Notes under the pieces: generated by a model
Database searches by the model: none
Seen by the model: only the letters and a program-made list of their open reading frames with translations
Told to the model about the DNA's origin: nothing
Program-made: the position numbers and the translations under genes
Shown: positions 1-9,918 of the stretch, piece by piece
Layout of the letters: every line of letters begins with the position of its first letter
Numbering within the stretch: position 1 is the first letter of the stretch
Source: CAIWHR01 sp963816925
Lineage (GTDB): Bacteria; Pseudomonadota; Gammaproteobacteria; Burkholderiales; Casimicrobiaceae
Direction: 5' to 3'
DNA length: 64,000 nt
NCBI GenBank assembly: GCA_963816925.1
Contig: CAWFMY010000001.1
Location: 186,001-250,000 of the forward strand

Positions 1-50
1 CACCTTGACCAACGTCAATGAAGCCGCGCAAATCCGCGCCTCACGTAGTC

Positions 51-70
51 TTTTTACGCGGCATTTACGG
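51..70 (+). promoter_or_regulatory. Possible KdpE-binding direct repeat upstream of the kdp operon
   Basis: Two copies of TTTACG start at 53 and 64, an 11-bp (one helical turn) period, within a locally T-rich tract in otherwise GC-rich DNA. KdpE is known to bind T-rich, direct-repeat-like sequences upstream of kdpFABC, and this is the only such tract between the window edge and the first kdp-linked ORF at 145. I did not find a convincingly spaced -35/-10 pair. The KdpE assignment is inference. Confidence 0.35.
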
Positions 71-144
71 GGGAAATCGCACTATTGATCCTGTCTTTGC
101 GCGTCGAAACCTATCTTTGCAGTCGTTCCTGAAGGAGTTGCGAA

Positions 145-240
145 ATGGACTTTTCCTGGCTGCTCGGATTCGCCGTCATGTTTGCCCTGATGGTCGGGGT
201 AGCGGCAGGGTGTGCCCATCTCATGGGAGTTTCCAAATGA
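145..240 (+). CDS. Small single-span membrane peptide ahead of kdpF
   Basis: A 31-residue ORF starting MDFSWLLGFAVMFALMVG is almost entirely one hydrophobic segment and ends in GVSK. It has a strong Shine-Dalgarno (GAAGGAG, 7 bases before the ATG), and its stop overlaps the next start as ATGA. It is the first of a chain of translationally coupled frames leading into kdpF. I do not recognise the family. Coupling and hydrophobicity suggest an accessory membrane peptide of the potassium pump, but no function is shown. Confidence 0.6.
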   Translation: MDFSWLLGFAVMFALMVGVAAGCAHLMGVSK

Positions 241-512
241 TCGCCACCAACTTTGATCCGCTCTTCTGGCGAGCCATCGTCATCGGGGCAATTGTCGCCG
301 TCTTCGTCGTGGGTGCTATTGCGGTGCAAGCGATGGTCGCCGCAGGGCGCAAGCTCGGACGGCGTGAACGCGCTACCGAAGGTATGGCGTCCGGCCGCCG
401 CGACGCGCGCGGTATTGGCGCGCCCAATTCGCCCGCGCTCCGCGCCACAACGGCAAATGCGGCCGGCAACGACGCGAACCTTCCGCATCCAATCCACAAG
501 GAAGCGGCATGA
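237..512 (+). CDS. Small membrane protein with basic tail, coupled to kdpF
   Basis: A 91-residue ORF is read from the ATGA overlap with the preceding peptide. GGGAG lies upstream of its start. Residues about 10-33 form one hydrophobic helix (AIVIGAIVAVFVVGAIAVQA). An arginine-rich stretch (GRKLGRRERA) follows, then an Ala/Asn-rich, probably disordered tail. The orientation suggests an Arg-rich segment at the inner membrane face. Its stop overlaps the kdpF start (ATGA). I do not recognise a family; the position argues for a role with Kdp. Confidence 0.55.
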   Translation: MIATNFDPLFWRAIVIGAIVAVFVVGAIAVQAMVAAGRKLGRRERATEGMASGRRDARGIGAPNSPALRATTANAAGNDANLPHPIHKEAA

Positions 513-598
513 CCGCGCTCTATTTCATCGCTTCCGTCGTGACGATGGGGCTCTTCGTCTATTTGCTTTACGCGCTGTTCAAGGCGGAGGACTTCTGA
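509..598 (+). CDS. kdpF: KdpF, small subunit of the potassium-transporting ATPase
   Basis: This 29-residue peptide (MTALYFIASVVTMGLFVYLL, then a short FKAEDF tail) has the length, single transmembrane helix and gene position of KdpF, which stabilises the KdpABC complex in the inner membrane. AAGGAAG precedes the ATG, and the start overlaps the preceding stop. kdpA begins two bases after its stop. It is the family member most often missed because of its size. Confidence 0.85.
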   Translation: MTALYFIASVVTMGLFVYLLYALFKAEDF

Positions 599-599
599 C

Positions 600-2396
600 A
601 TGACCACCCAAAGCTACCTGCTGCTGGGCGTCTACCTGATCGTCCTGCTTGCGACGGTATGGCCAATGGGTGCGTGGCTGGCTGCCCTCTGCGACGGCCG
701 GCTCCCCGCGCCGCTGCTGCGCTTCGAGACCGCGACGTTCAGGCTTCTGCGCATCGATACGAACGAAATGTCGTGGCTTCAGTACGCGCTCGCGGTGCTG
801 GTGTTCAACGGCCTGGGGGTGCTCGTCGTCTTCGCGTTCCAGCGGCTCCAGGTGTGGCTGCCGCTCAACCCGCAGGGCTTCGCCGCCGTCAGTCCGGATT
901 CGGCCTTCAACACTGCCGTGAGTTTCGTCACCAACACCAATTGGCAGGGCTATTCCGGCGAATCCACGATGAGTTACCTCACGCAGATGTCGGCGCTGGC
1001 GGTGCAGAATTTCTTCTCCGCGGCGACCGGAATCGCGGTCGCGTTCGCGTTGATTCGCGGGTTCGCGCGCCATGCGTCCGCCGCCATCGGCAATTTCTGG
1101 ATCGATCTCACCCGCATCACCGCATGGCTGCTGATTCCCGTTTCATTCGTGCTCGCGCTCGCGCTGGTGAGCCAGGGCGTCGTGCAGAACTTCGCGCCTT
1201 ACGTGGATGTCACGCTGGTCGAGCCCGTGAAATACGACAACCCGAAGAACGGCCCGGACGGCCAGCCGCTGAAGGACGAGAAAGGCAATCCGGTCACCGA
1301 GCCGGCCACCGCGACCACCCAGACGCTGCCGATGGGTCCCATCGCCTCGCAGGAAGCGATCAAGGAGCTCGGCACCAACGGCGGCGGCTTCCTGAACGCG
1401 AATTCCGCACATCCGTTCGAGAACCCGAACGCGATCACGAATTTCCTGGAGATGCTTGCGATATTCCTGATTCCCGCCGGCCTGTGTCTCGCCTTCGGCC
1501 GCGTCGTGGGCGACGTGCGCCAGGGGTGGGCGGTGCTCGCGGCGATGACGATTCTGTTCGTCATCGCGGCGTGGTGCGCGATGACGTTCGAGCAGCAGGG
1601 CAATCCGCTGTTGACGCCCGTCGGCGTGGACCAGACGGCGAGCGCGCTGCAGGCGGGCGGCAACATGGAAGGCAAGGAGGCCCGCTTCGGCATCGCCGCC
1701 AGCTCGCTCTTCGCGACGATCACGACGGCCGCTTCCTGCGGCGCCGTCAACGCGATGCACGACTCGTTCACGCCGCTGGGCGGCCTCGTGCCGATGTGGC
1801 TGATCCAGCTGGGCGAGGTCGTGTTCGGCGGCGTAGGTTCGGGACTCTACGGCATGCTCGTGTTCGCGCTGCTCGCGGTCTTCATCGCCGGCCTCATGAT
1901 CGGCCGCACGCCGGAATACGTCGGCAAGAAGATCGAGAGCTTCGAGATGAAGATGGTGTCGATCGCCGTGCTGATGACGCCGTTCCTCGTGCTGGCCGGC
2001 ACCGCGATCGCCGTGCTGGCCGTCGACGGCAAGGCCGGCATCTCCAACCCCGGCGCGCATGGGTTTTCCGAAGTGCTCTACGCGTTTTCGTCGGCGGCGA
2101 ACAACAATGGCAGCGCCTTCGCCGGCTTGTCCGCGAACACGCCGTTCTACAACGGCTGGCTCGGCATCGCGATGTGGTTCGGACGTTTCGGCATCATCGT
2201 TCCGGTGCTCGCCATTGCCGGCGCAATGGCCGCGAAAAAGCGCATTCCTGCGAGCGTCGGCTCGATGCCCACGCACGGACCGCTGTTCGTCGTGCTGCTG
2301 ATCGGCTCCGTGCTGCTCGTCGGCGCGCTCACGTACGTGCCCGCGCTGGCGCTCGGTCCCGTCGTCGAACACCTCCAGCTGTACTCGGCACACTGA
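600..2396 (+). CDS. kdpA: KdpA, potassium-binding and translocating subunit
   Basis: At 598 residues this is full length for KdpA, the channel-like subunit of the P-type ATPase KdpFABC that imports potassium at low external concentration. The four pore-loop regions are visible: TNTNWQGYSGES near residue 112, GTNGGGFLNANSAHPFENP near 258, CGAVNAMHDSFTPLGG near 380 and SAANNNGSAFAGLS near 499. About ten hydrophobic spans surround them. GGAGG lies upstream of the ATG at 600. The stop overlaps the kdpB start by one base (TGATG), so kdpA and kdpB are coupled. Confidence 0.97.
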   Translation: MTTQSYLLLGVYLIVLLATVWPMGAWLAALCDGRLPAPLLRFETATFRLLRIDTNEMSWLQYALAVLVFNGLGVLVVFAFQRLQVWLPLNPQGFAAVSPDSAFNTAVSFVTNTNWQGYSGESTMSYLTQMSALAVQNFFSAATGIAVAFALIRGFARHASAAIGNFWIDLTRITAWLLIPVSFVLALALVSQGVVQNFAPYVDVTLVEPVKYDNPKNGPDGQPLKDEKGNPVTEPATATTQTLPMGPIASQEAIKELGTNGGGFLNANSAHPFENPNAITNFLEMLAIFLIPAGLCLAFGRVVGDVRQGWAVLAAMTILFVIAAWCAMTFEQQGNPLLTPVGVDQTASALQAGGNMEGKEARFGIAASSLFATITTAASCGAVNAMHDSFTPLGGLVPMWLIQLGEVVFGGVGSGLYGMLVFALLAVFIAGLMIGRTPEYVGKKIESFEMKMVSIAVLMTPFLVLAGTAIAVLAVDGKAGISNPGAHGFSEVLYAFSSAANNNGSAFAGLSANTPFYNGWLGIAMWFGRFGIIVPVLAIAGAMAAKKRIPASVGSMPTHGPLFVVLLIGSVLLVGALTYVPALALGPVVEHLQLYSAH

Positions 2397-4568
2397 TGGA
2401 CGATCTCATGACGCAGGACAACCGCGCTCCCGCTTCGTCGGCAAGCCAGAAACCCGGGCTCGTGACCGAGACCCGCAACCAGGCGATGACGCGCTCGGCC
2501 AAGGCCGGCCACCGGATGCGGCTGTTCGACCGCGCCCTGATCGGGCCGGCGCTCCTCGAGTCGTTCTACAAGCTGGATCCGCGGGTGCAGGCGCGCAACC
2601 CGGTCATGTTCGTCGTTTACGTCGGCAGCATTCTCACCACCTGGTTATGGATCGAGGCGCTGCGCGGCAACGGCGAAGCGCCCACATGGTTCATCGGATG
2701 GATCGCCGTGTGGCTATGGTTCACGGTGCTGTTCGCGAACCTTGCCGACGCGCTGGCCGAAGGGCGCAGCAAGGCCCAGGCGGACGCCTTGCGCGGCATG
2801 CGGCACAAGACATGGGCAAAGCGGCTGCGCGAGCCGCGACACGGAAGCGCATTCTGGACGCAGCCCGCCGAGGAGCTGCGCCGCGGCAACGTCGTGCTGA
2901 TCGAGGCCGGCGATCTCGTTCCCTGCGACGGCGAGGTGATCGAAGGCGTGGCCTCCGTCGACGAATCGGCCATTACCGGCGAATCGGCGCCCGTGATCCG
3001 CGAATCCGGGGGCGACTTCAGCGCCGTCACCGGAGGCACGCGCGCTGTTGTCGGACTGGATCGTCGTGCGCTGTACCGTGGATCCGGGCGAAACGTTCCT
3101 CGACCGGATGATTGCGATGGTCGAAAACGCCAAGCGGCGCAGGACGCCCAACGAAATCGCGCTCACGATCCTGCTCGTCGCGCTGACGCTCGTGTTCCTT
3201 TTCGCCACCGTCACGCTGCTGCCGTTCTCGATCTTTGCCGTCGAAGTGGCCAAGACCGGCACCGCGATCTCGGTCACCGCGCTGATCGCGCTGCTCGTTT
3301 GCCTGATCCCGACCACGATCGGCGCATTGCTCTCCGCCATCGGGGTGGCCGGCATGAGCCGCATGCTCGCGGCGAACGTCATCGCCACGTCGGGCCGCGC
3401 GGTCGAGGCGGCCGGCGACGTCGACGTGCTGCTGCTCGACAAGACGGGCACCATCACGCTCGGCAACCGGCAGGCGAGCGATTTCATCCCGGCCCCCGGC
3501 GTGGTCCCGCGCGACCTGGCCGACGCGGCCCAGCTCGCGTCGCTCGCCGACGAGACACCGGAAGGCCGCAGCATCGTCGTGCTGGCCAAGACGGCATTCG
3601 GTTTCCGCGAACGGCAGCTCGTCGAGCTGGGCGCGACGTTCGTCCCGTTTTCCGCACACTCGCGGATGAGCGGCGTCAACATCGGCGAGCGCCGCATCCG
3701 CAAAGGCGCCGTCGACGCGATTCGGGCGCACGTCGAGGCGGCGGGAGGCAAGCTCTCGCCGGCGGTCGACAAGCTGGTCGACGACGTCGCCCGCCGCGGC
3801 AGCACGCCGCTCGTGGTGGCCGACGGCGCCCGCGTGCTCGGGGTGATCGAGTTGAAGGACATCGTCAAGGGCGGCATCAAGGAACGCTTCGCCGAATTGC
3901 GCCGCATGGGGATCAAGACGGTGATGATCACCGGCGACAACCGGCTCACCGCGGCCGCGATCGCCGCCGAGGCGGGCGTCGACGACTTCCTCGCGGAGGC
4001 CACGCCGGAGGCGAAGCTTGAATTGATTCGCGGCTACCAGAACGAGGGCCGCATGGTCGCGATGACCGGCGACGGCACCAACGACGCACCGGCGCTCGCG
4101 CAGGCGGATGTCGCGGTCGCGATGGGCAGCGGCACGCAGGCGGCGAAGGAAGCGGGCAACATGGTCGACCTCGACAGCAACCCCACCAAGCTCATCGAGG
4201 TGGTCGAGATCGGCAAGCAGATGCTGATGACCCGCGGCGCCCTGACGACGTTCTCGATCGCCAATGACGTCGCGAAGTACTTCGCGATCATTCCCGCCGT
4301 CTTCGTGTCGACGTACCCGCCCCTCGCCGCGCTCAACATCATGCGGCTGACCACGCCGGAATCGGCCATCCTGTCGGCCATCATCTTCAATGCGCTGATC
4401 ATCGTCGTGCTGATCCCGCTCGCGCTCCGGGGCGTGCAGTATCGGGCGCTCGGCGCGGCCTCGCTGCTGCGCCGCAACCTGCTGATCTACGGTCTCGGCG
4501 GCATCGTGCTCCCCTTCCCGGGGATCAAGGTCATCGACATGCTGCTCGCCGTCATGGGGCTCGTATGA
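2396..4568 (+). CDS. kdpB: KdpB, catalytic P-type ATPase subunit (one frameshift)
   Basis: KdpB hydrolyses ATP to drive KdpA. The first frame gives the N-terminus and the actuator motif TGESAPVIRES. Reading then moves to another frame at 3041-3050, where GGTR should run directly into LSDWIVV. The second frame carries the phosphorylation motif DKTGTITLGN (about residue 348), GDGTNDAPALAQADVA and the C-terminal membrane helices. The span has one base more than a multiple of three, so a single extra base explains the break. All catalytic motifs are intact. The start could be 2396 or the in-frame ATG at 2408. Error is more likely than a dead pump, because kdpC, kdpD and kdpE follow. Confidence 0.93.
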
Positions 4569-5143
4569 AGGAACTCGCCATGCGCTCGCTGCTTCGTCCC
4601 GCAATTGCGTTGTTCGTCGTTCTCACCGTCCTGACGGGGGTCGTCTACCCGCTCGCCGTGACGGGCATCGCGCAAATCGCGTTCCCCTCGCGCGCCAATG
4701 GATCGTTGATCACCGAGGGCGACAAGGTCGTGGGGTCCGAGCTGATCGGCCAGACGTTCACGTCCCCCCGATTCTTCTGGGGGCGGCCGTCGGCGACCTC
4801 ACCGCAGCCCTACAACGGCACCGCGTCGACAGGTTCCAACCAGGGCTCGACGAATCCCGCGCTGGTCGATGCGGTGAAGGATCGGGTGGCCGCGCTGCGT
4901 GCGGCCGATCCCGGCAATTCGGCACCCGTGCCGGTGGATCTCGTCACGGCCTCCGGTTCAGGGCTCGATCCCCACATCAGCCTCGCCGCCGCGTACTACC
5001 AGGTACCCCGTGTCGCCCGCGAGCGCGGTGTCGCCGCCGATGCGGTAAAGCACCTCGTCGACGCCCAGGCAACCGCTCCCTGGCTTGGATTCTTCGGGGA
5101 GCCCACCGTCAACGTGCTGCGCGCTCAACCGCGCATTGGATAA
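4565..5143 (+). CDS. kdpC: KdpC subunit of the potassium-transporting ATPase
   Basis: The 192-residue protein has the KdpC layout: one N-terminal membrane helix (ALFVVLTVLTGVVYPLAV), then a periplasmic domain with FTSPRFFWGRPSAT and the conserved C-terminal SGLDPHISLAAAYYQV. KdpC helps potassium capture and nucleotide binding in the KdpFABC complex. The start overlaps the kdpB stop as ATGA. kdpD begins ten bases after its stop, so pump and sensor are probably one transcript. Confidence 0.96.
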   Translation: MKELAMRSLLRPAIALFVVLTVLTGVVYPLAVTGIAQIAFPSRANGSLITEGDKVVGSELIGQTFTSPRFFWGRPSATSPQPYNGTASTGSNQGSTNPALVDAVKDRVAALRAADPGNSAPVPVDLVTASGSGLDPHISLAAAYYQVPRVARERGVAADAVKHLVDAQATAPWLGFFGEPTVNVLRAQPRIG

Positions 5144-5152
5144 GATGCGAGG

Positions 5153-7844
5153 ATGACCGACGCGCGTCCCGACCCCGACGCGCTGCTGGCGCGGATCCAG
5201 GACCAGGACGCGCGCGCGCAGCGGGGCACGCTCAAGGTCTTCTTCGGGGCATCGCCCGGCGTCGGCAAGACGTACGCCATGCTCGCCGACGCAAGGCGGC
5301 AGCGCGAGCAGGGCCGCGACGTCGTGATCGGCGTCGTCGAAACGCACGGCCGTCAGGACACTGCCCGACTGCTCGCCGGCCTCGACGTGCTGCCGCGACG
5401 CGCGATCGACAACCGCGGAACGACGCTCGAGGAGTTCGATCTCGACGCCGCGCTCGCGCGGAAACCGTCGCTGCTGCTCGTCGACGAGCTGGCGCACACC
5501 AACGCGCCGGGGTCGCGCCATCCCAAGCGCTATCAGGACGTGCTGGAACTCCTCGCCGCCGGCATCGACGTCAATACAACGGTCAACGTCCAGCACATCG
5601 AGAGCCTGAACGACATCGTCGGCGGCATCACCGGCATCAAGGTGCGCGAAACGCTGCCGGACCGGATCTTCGATCAGGCCGACGAGGTCGTGCTGGTCGA
5701 CCTGCCGCCGGACGACCTGCTGCAGCGGTTGCGCGAAGGCAAGGTCTACATGGGCGAACAGGCCGAGCGCGCCGTGCAGAACTTCTTCCGCAAGGGCAAC
5801 CTCCTGGCGCTGCGCGAGCTCGCGCTTCGCCGCACGGCGGATCGCGTCGACACGCAGATGCGGAGCTACCGGGACGAGCACGTGACCGGCGCGCGCGTGT
5901 GGCAGGCGGGCAATGCGTTGCTCGCAGGTGTCGGGCCCCGGGGGGGCGACGATGCGGTCGTGCGCGCGGCGGCACGCCTCGCGGCGGCTCTCAACTCGCG
6001 CTGGCATGCCGTCTTCGTCGACACGCCGGCGCTCGCCGGGCTTCCCGAGGCACAACGCAAGTCGGTGTTCGCGACGCTGAAGCTGGCGCAGGAGCTGGGT
6101 GCGCAGACCGCGACGGTCCGCGCCTCCGAGCCCGCCAACGGACTCGTCGACTATGCGCGCACGCACAACCTCGGCACGCTCGTGCTGGGCCAGGGAACGA
6201 CGCCGCGCAACCGACTCCTCCGCTGGCGCGACGAGCACCCTCGCGCGCGCAAGCGCGCACGCGCCCGACCTCGATTTCCTGGCGATCGCGCGTGCGCCGG
6301 CTCCCGCGGCGAAAGCGACCACGCCGCAAGCCAGGACAGCGCTCGCCTGGCGCCCGTACGTCGGCGCGCTGGCGCTGTCGGCCGCGGCGACGCTGCTGGC
6401 GTGGCCGCTTTCGCGGACGTTCGACCTCGCCAACATCGTGATGCTGTTCCTGCTGGCAGTCGTCGGCGCCGCGCTGCTGTTCGGGCGCGGACCGGCCGTG
6501 CTGGCCGCGATTGTCAACGTGCTCGCGTTCGACTTCTTCTTCGTGGTGCCGCGGTTCTCGTTCGCCGTCAGCGACGCGCAATACCTGTTCACGTTCGCCA
6601 TCATGCTGGTCGTCGGCATCGCCGTGGGGGAGCTCACGGCGCGGCTGCGCTTCCAGGCGCGCTTCGCGGCCCGCGGCGCGGAGCAGGCCCGACAGCTGTT
6701 CGAGATGGCGCGGGAGCTCTCGGCGGCACTCGCGCCCGAGCAGGTGGCGGAAATCGGCGAGCAGTTCGTCACCGGCACGGCGCGCGCGAAGTGCGCGGTG
6801 CTGACGCTCGACGAGGACGAGACGCTGCGGCCGGCCGCCACGGCCGGCGCGGGACCGGCAGTCGACATGGCGATCGCGCGCTGGTGCGTCGACCACGCGG
6901 AGCCCGCCGGCACCGGCACCGACACGCTGCCCGCCTCCGGCAGGCTCTACCTGCCGCTCAAGGCGCCGGTGCGCACGCGTGGCGTGCTCGTCGTCGAGCC
7001 GGACGATGCCGCAACGCTCATGGTCCCCGAGCAGCGCCGCCTGCTCGAGACGTGCGCCGCGCTGATCGCGATCGCCCTCGAGCGCGTGCACTTCGTGACC
7101 GTGGCGCAGCGCACGCTGGTCGACATGGAGTCGGAGCGCCTGCGCAATTCGGTGCTGTCCGCGCTGTCGCACGACCTGCGCACGCCGCTCACCGCGCTCG
7201 TCGGGCTCTCCGAAACGCTCGCGCACGAGCTCGCCCGCGGCGACGCCGGCGGCGGCGAAGCGAAAGCGCTGGCCATTCGCGACCAGGCACGGCGCACCGC
7301 GCGGCTGGTCGACAACCTGCTCGAGATGGCGCGGCTCGAGGCGGGCCGCATCGATGTGCGAAAGGACTGGCAATCACTCGAGGAACTCGTCGGGAGCGCG
7401 CTCGCCGCGCTGGAAACGTCCCTCGTCGGACGGGCGGTCGAGGTCGCGCTTCCGGCGGATCTTCCGCTCGTCTCGTGCGACGGGGTGCTGATCGAGCGCG
7501 TCTTCGTGAACCTCATCGAGAACGCCACCAAGTACACGCCGCCGGGCACGCCGATCCGCATCGCGGCGCGCGCGGACCACGGCGAGTTCGAAGTCGCGAT
7601 CGAAGACCGCGGGCCGGGATTGCCGCCCGGGCGGGAGCGTACGATCTTCGACAAGTTCACGCGCGGCAATCCGGAATCGGTGGTCCCGGGCGTGGGACTG
7701 GGCCTCGCCATCTGCCGCGCGATCGTCGAGGCCCATCGCGGCACGATCCGCGCGGAAAACCGCGACGGCGGCGGCGCGCGCTTCGTGTTTACCCTGCCCG
7801 CCGACGAGCCGCCGCCCGCGCCCGCCGAGCCCGAAGTGGAATAG
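5153..7844 (+). CDS. kdpD: KdpD osmosensitive potassium-channel sensor histidine kinase (one frameshift)
   Basis: The N-terminal KdpD domain has Walker A GASPGVGKTYAML (about residues 31-43) and the VDELAHTNAPGSRHPKRY motif, followed by a Usp-like domain to about residue 360. The frame breaks between about 6225 and 6260. The other frame carries the DUF4118 membrane domain, a GAF-like region, the HisKA box ALSHDLRTPLTAL, and the ATPase motifs NLIENATKYTP, DRGPGLP and GVGLGLAI. The span exceeds a multiple of three by one base, so one inserted base would explain it. KdpD phosphorylates KdpE when potassium or turgor is low. kdpE starts six bases downstream. Confidence 0.93.
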
Positions 7845-7850
7845 CCCCGG

Positions 7851-8552
7851 ATGCCGGTCGACATCGCGCCGCAGGTGCTCGTCGTCGAGGACGATCGCGA
7901 GATCCGGCGCTTCATTCGCGCGGCTCTCGAAAGCGAGGGCTATCGAGTCTGCGAGTCCGAGACGGTCGCACGCGGCGTGATCGACGCCGGCACGCGCAAG
8001 CCCGATGTCGTCATCCTCGACCTCGGGTTGCCGGATGGCGACGGCGTGGATTTCATCCGCGGCGTGCGCACGTTCTCGGCACTGCCGATCCTCGTGCTGT
8101 CCGCGCGCACCGAGGAGACCGCGAAGGTCGCGGCGCTGGACGCCGGCGCGGACGACTACCTGACCAAGCCGTTCGGCGTCGCCGAGCTGACGGCGCGCCT
8201 GCGTGCGATGCTCCGGCGCGGCGCGCGCACCCCCGACAACGAATCGCCGATGGTCGCATTCGGCGACGTCACGGTCGATCTCGCGAACCGCAGCGTCATG
8301 CGCGACGGCGCGACGATCCACCTTACCCCCGTCGAATTCCGGCTGCTCGCGCAGCTCGTCGCCCATCCCGGCAAGGTGCTCACGCATCGCGCGCTGCTGC
8401 GCGAGGTATGGGGGCCGTCGCACGTCGAGCACAGCCATTACCTGCGCATCTACATGGCGCACCTGCGGCAAAAGCTCGAGCCGGATCCGGCGCGGCCGCG
8501 CCACTTGCTGACCGAAACCGGCGTCGGCTATCGCTTCGTGATCCAGTCCTGA
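7851..8552 (+). CDS. kdpE: KdpE, OmpR-family response regulator of kdp
   Basis: The 233-residue protein has a receiver domain with acidic pocket VEDDREIRRF, phospho-acceptor Asp in VVILDLGLPDGDG and switch lysine in LTKPFG. An OmpR/PhoB winged-helix domain follows (LTPVEFRLLAQLVAHPGKVL; YLRIYMAHLRQKLE). Location directly after kdpD identifies it as KdpE, activator of the kdpFABC promoter. I found no clear terminator before proA. Confidence 0.95.
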   Translation: MPVDIAPQVLVVEDDREIRRFIRAALESEGYRVCESETVARGVIDAGTRKPDVVILDLGLPDGDGVDFIRGVRTFSALPILVLSARTEETAKVAALDAGADDYLTKPFGVAELTARLRAMLRRGARTPDNESPMVAFGDVTVDLANRSVMRDGATIHLTPVEFRLLAQLVAHPGKVLTHRALLREVWGPSHVEHSHYLRIYMAHLRQKLEPDPARPRHLLTETGVGYRFVIQS

Positions 8553-8604
8553 TCGACTCGACCCTCACGTCTGCCCGCACCCGCGAGCGGAAGAGGGGAA
8601 GCGC

Positions 8605-8616
8605 TACAATGCGCGC
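8605..8616 (+). promoter_or_regulatory. Candidate -10 element immediately before proA
   Basis: TACAAT at 8605-8610 is a good sigma-70 -10 hexamer, and the proA ATG starts seven bases later at 8617, where transcription would be expected to begin. The nearest purine-rich stretch (AGGGGAAG, 8593-8600) lies too far upstream for a normal ribosome-binding site. No good -35 is visible. This could be a leaderless transcript or chance. Confidence 0.3.
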
Positions 8617-9909
8617 ATGAGCAATCTCGTCATTCCCGGGCTCGGGGACGTTCGCCGATGTCGCTGCCTACATGGCCGGCGTCGGCGCCGCGGCGCGCGG
8701 TGCCGCACGTCTGATCGCGCGCGCCGACACAGCGGCGAAGGACGCCGCGTTGCACGCGATGGCGGCGGCGATCCGCCGCGACGTCGCGAAGCTGATGGCG
8801 GCGAATGCGCGCGATGTCGCGGCCGCCAGGACGGCCGGACAGGACGCCGCGTTCGTCGACCGGCTGGCCTTGTCGCCCGCGACGATCGAGGCCATGGCCG
8901 CAGGGCTCGAGCAGATCGCGGCGCTGCCGGACCCGGTCGGCGAAATCAGCGACCTCCGGTTCCGGCCCTCGGGCATTCAGGTCGGTCACATGCGCGTGCC
9001 GCTGGGCGTGATCGGCATCGTCTACGAGTCGCGGCCGAACGTCACGGCGGACGCCGCGGGCCTTTGTCTCAAGGCCGGCAACGCGACGATCCTGCGCGGC
9101 GGAAGCGAGGCGCTCGCGAGCAACCAGGCGATCGCCGCCTGCGTCCACGAAGGGCTGGCCGCAGCGGGGCTGCCGGAGACGGGCGTCCAGGTCGTCGCGA
9201 CCGCCGACCGCGCGGCCGTCGGTTGCCTCATCGCCGACGAGAAGCATGTCGACGTGATCGTGCCGCGCGGCGGCAAGGGACTGATCGAGAGGATCACGAA
9301 GGAAGCGAAGGTGCCGGTGATCAAGCACCTCGACGGCGTATGCCACGTCTACATCGACGCGCTCGCCGATCCGGACATGGCGATCCGCATCGCCGACAAC
9401 GCCAAGACGCAGCGCTTCTCGCCGTGCAACACGATGGAGACGCTGCTCGTCCACGCCGCAATCGCGGCGCGGGTCCTGCCGCCGCTCGCCGCGATCTATT
9501 CGGCCAAAGGCGTCGAGCTGCGCGGCTGCGAGCGCTCGCGCGCGCTGATCGCGCGATGACAACGGCGACCGAAAACGACTGGTACACGGAGTACCTCGCG
9601 CCCATCCTGGCCGTGCGCATCGTCGACGACCTCGACATGGCGATGGCGCACATCGCGAAATACGGATCGCACCACACGGACGCGATCGTCACCGAAGACT
9701 ATTCAGCGGCGATGCGCTTCCTGCGCGAGGTCGATTCGAGCTCGGTGCTGGTCAATGCGTCGACGCGGTTCGCGGATGGATTCGAATACGGGCTCGGCGC
9801 CGAGATCGGCATCTCGACCTCCAAGCTGCACGCGCGCGGGCCGGTCGGCCTCGAAGGACTGACGAGCCGCAAATGGGTCGTGCTGGGCTCCGGCCAGATC
9901 CGCACCTAG
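8617..9909 (+). CDS. proA: Glutamate-5-semialdehyde dehydrogenase (two compensating frameshifts)
   Basis: ProA reduces gamma-glutamyl phosphate to glutamate semialdehyde in proline synthesis. Visible motifs are ESRPNVTADAAGLCLKAGN, ILRGGSEA and the catalytic cysteine in FSPCNTMETLLVH (about residue 270). The C-terminal part has YLAPILAVRIVDDLD and SSVLVNASTRFADGFEYG. The frame slips after MSNLVIPGL in a GGGG run (8642-8646) and slips back near 9550. The whole span is exactly 431 codons, the usual ProA length. Two opposite one-base slips that restore the frame in a biosynthetic gene point strongly to sequence error. Confidence 0.93.
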   Translation: MSNLVIPGLGDVRRCRCLHGRRRRRGARCRTSDRARRHSGEGRRVARDGGGDPPRRREADGGECARCRGRQDGRTGRRVRRPAGLVARDDRGHGRRARADRGAAGPGRRNQRPPVPALGHSGRSHARAAGRDRHRLRVAAERHGGRRGPLSQGRQRDDPARRKRGAREQPGDRRLRPRRAGRSGAAGDGRPGRRDRRPRGRRLPHRRREACRRDRAARRQGTDREDHEGSEGAGDQAPRRRMPRLHRRARRSGHGDPHRRQRQDAALLAVQHDGDAARPRRNRGAGPAAARRDLFGQRRRAARLRALARADRAMTTATENDWYTEYLAPILAVRIVDDLDMAMAHIAKYGSHHTDAIVTEDYSAAMRFLREVDSSSVLVNASTRFADGFEYGLGAEIGISTSKLHARGPVGLEGLTSRKWVVLGSGQIRT

Positions 9910-9918
9910 GAGATCTCG

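Noticed and set aside
5..18. Inverted repeat TTGAC-N4-GTCAA at the left edge
   Set aside because: Short and at the window edge; it could be the end of an upstream gene or a chance palindrome, with no second copy to support it.
3027..4604. A 525-codon open frame antisense to kdpB, and many similar long antisense frames across the window
   Set aside because: They mirror the codon periodicity of real GC-rich genes, have Arg/Asp/His-rich compositions and no recognisable motifs, and lie wholly over strongly identified genes.
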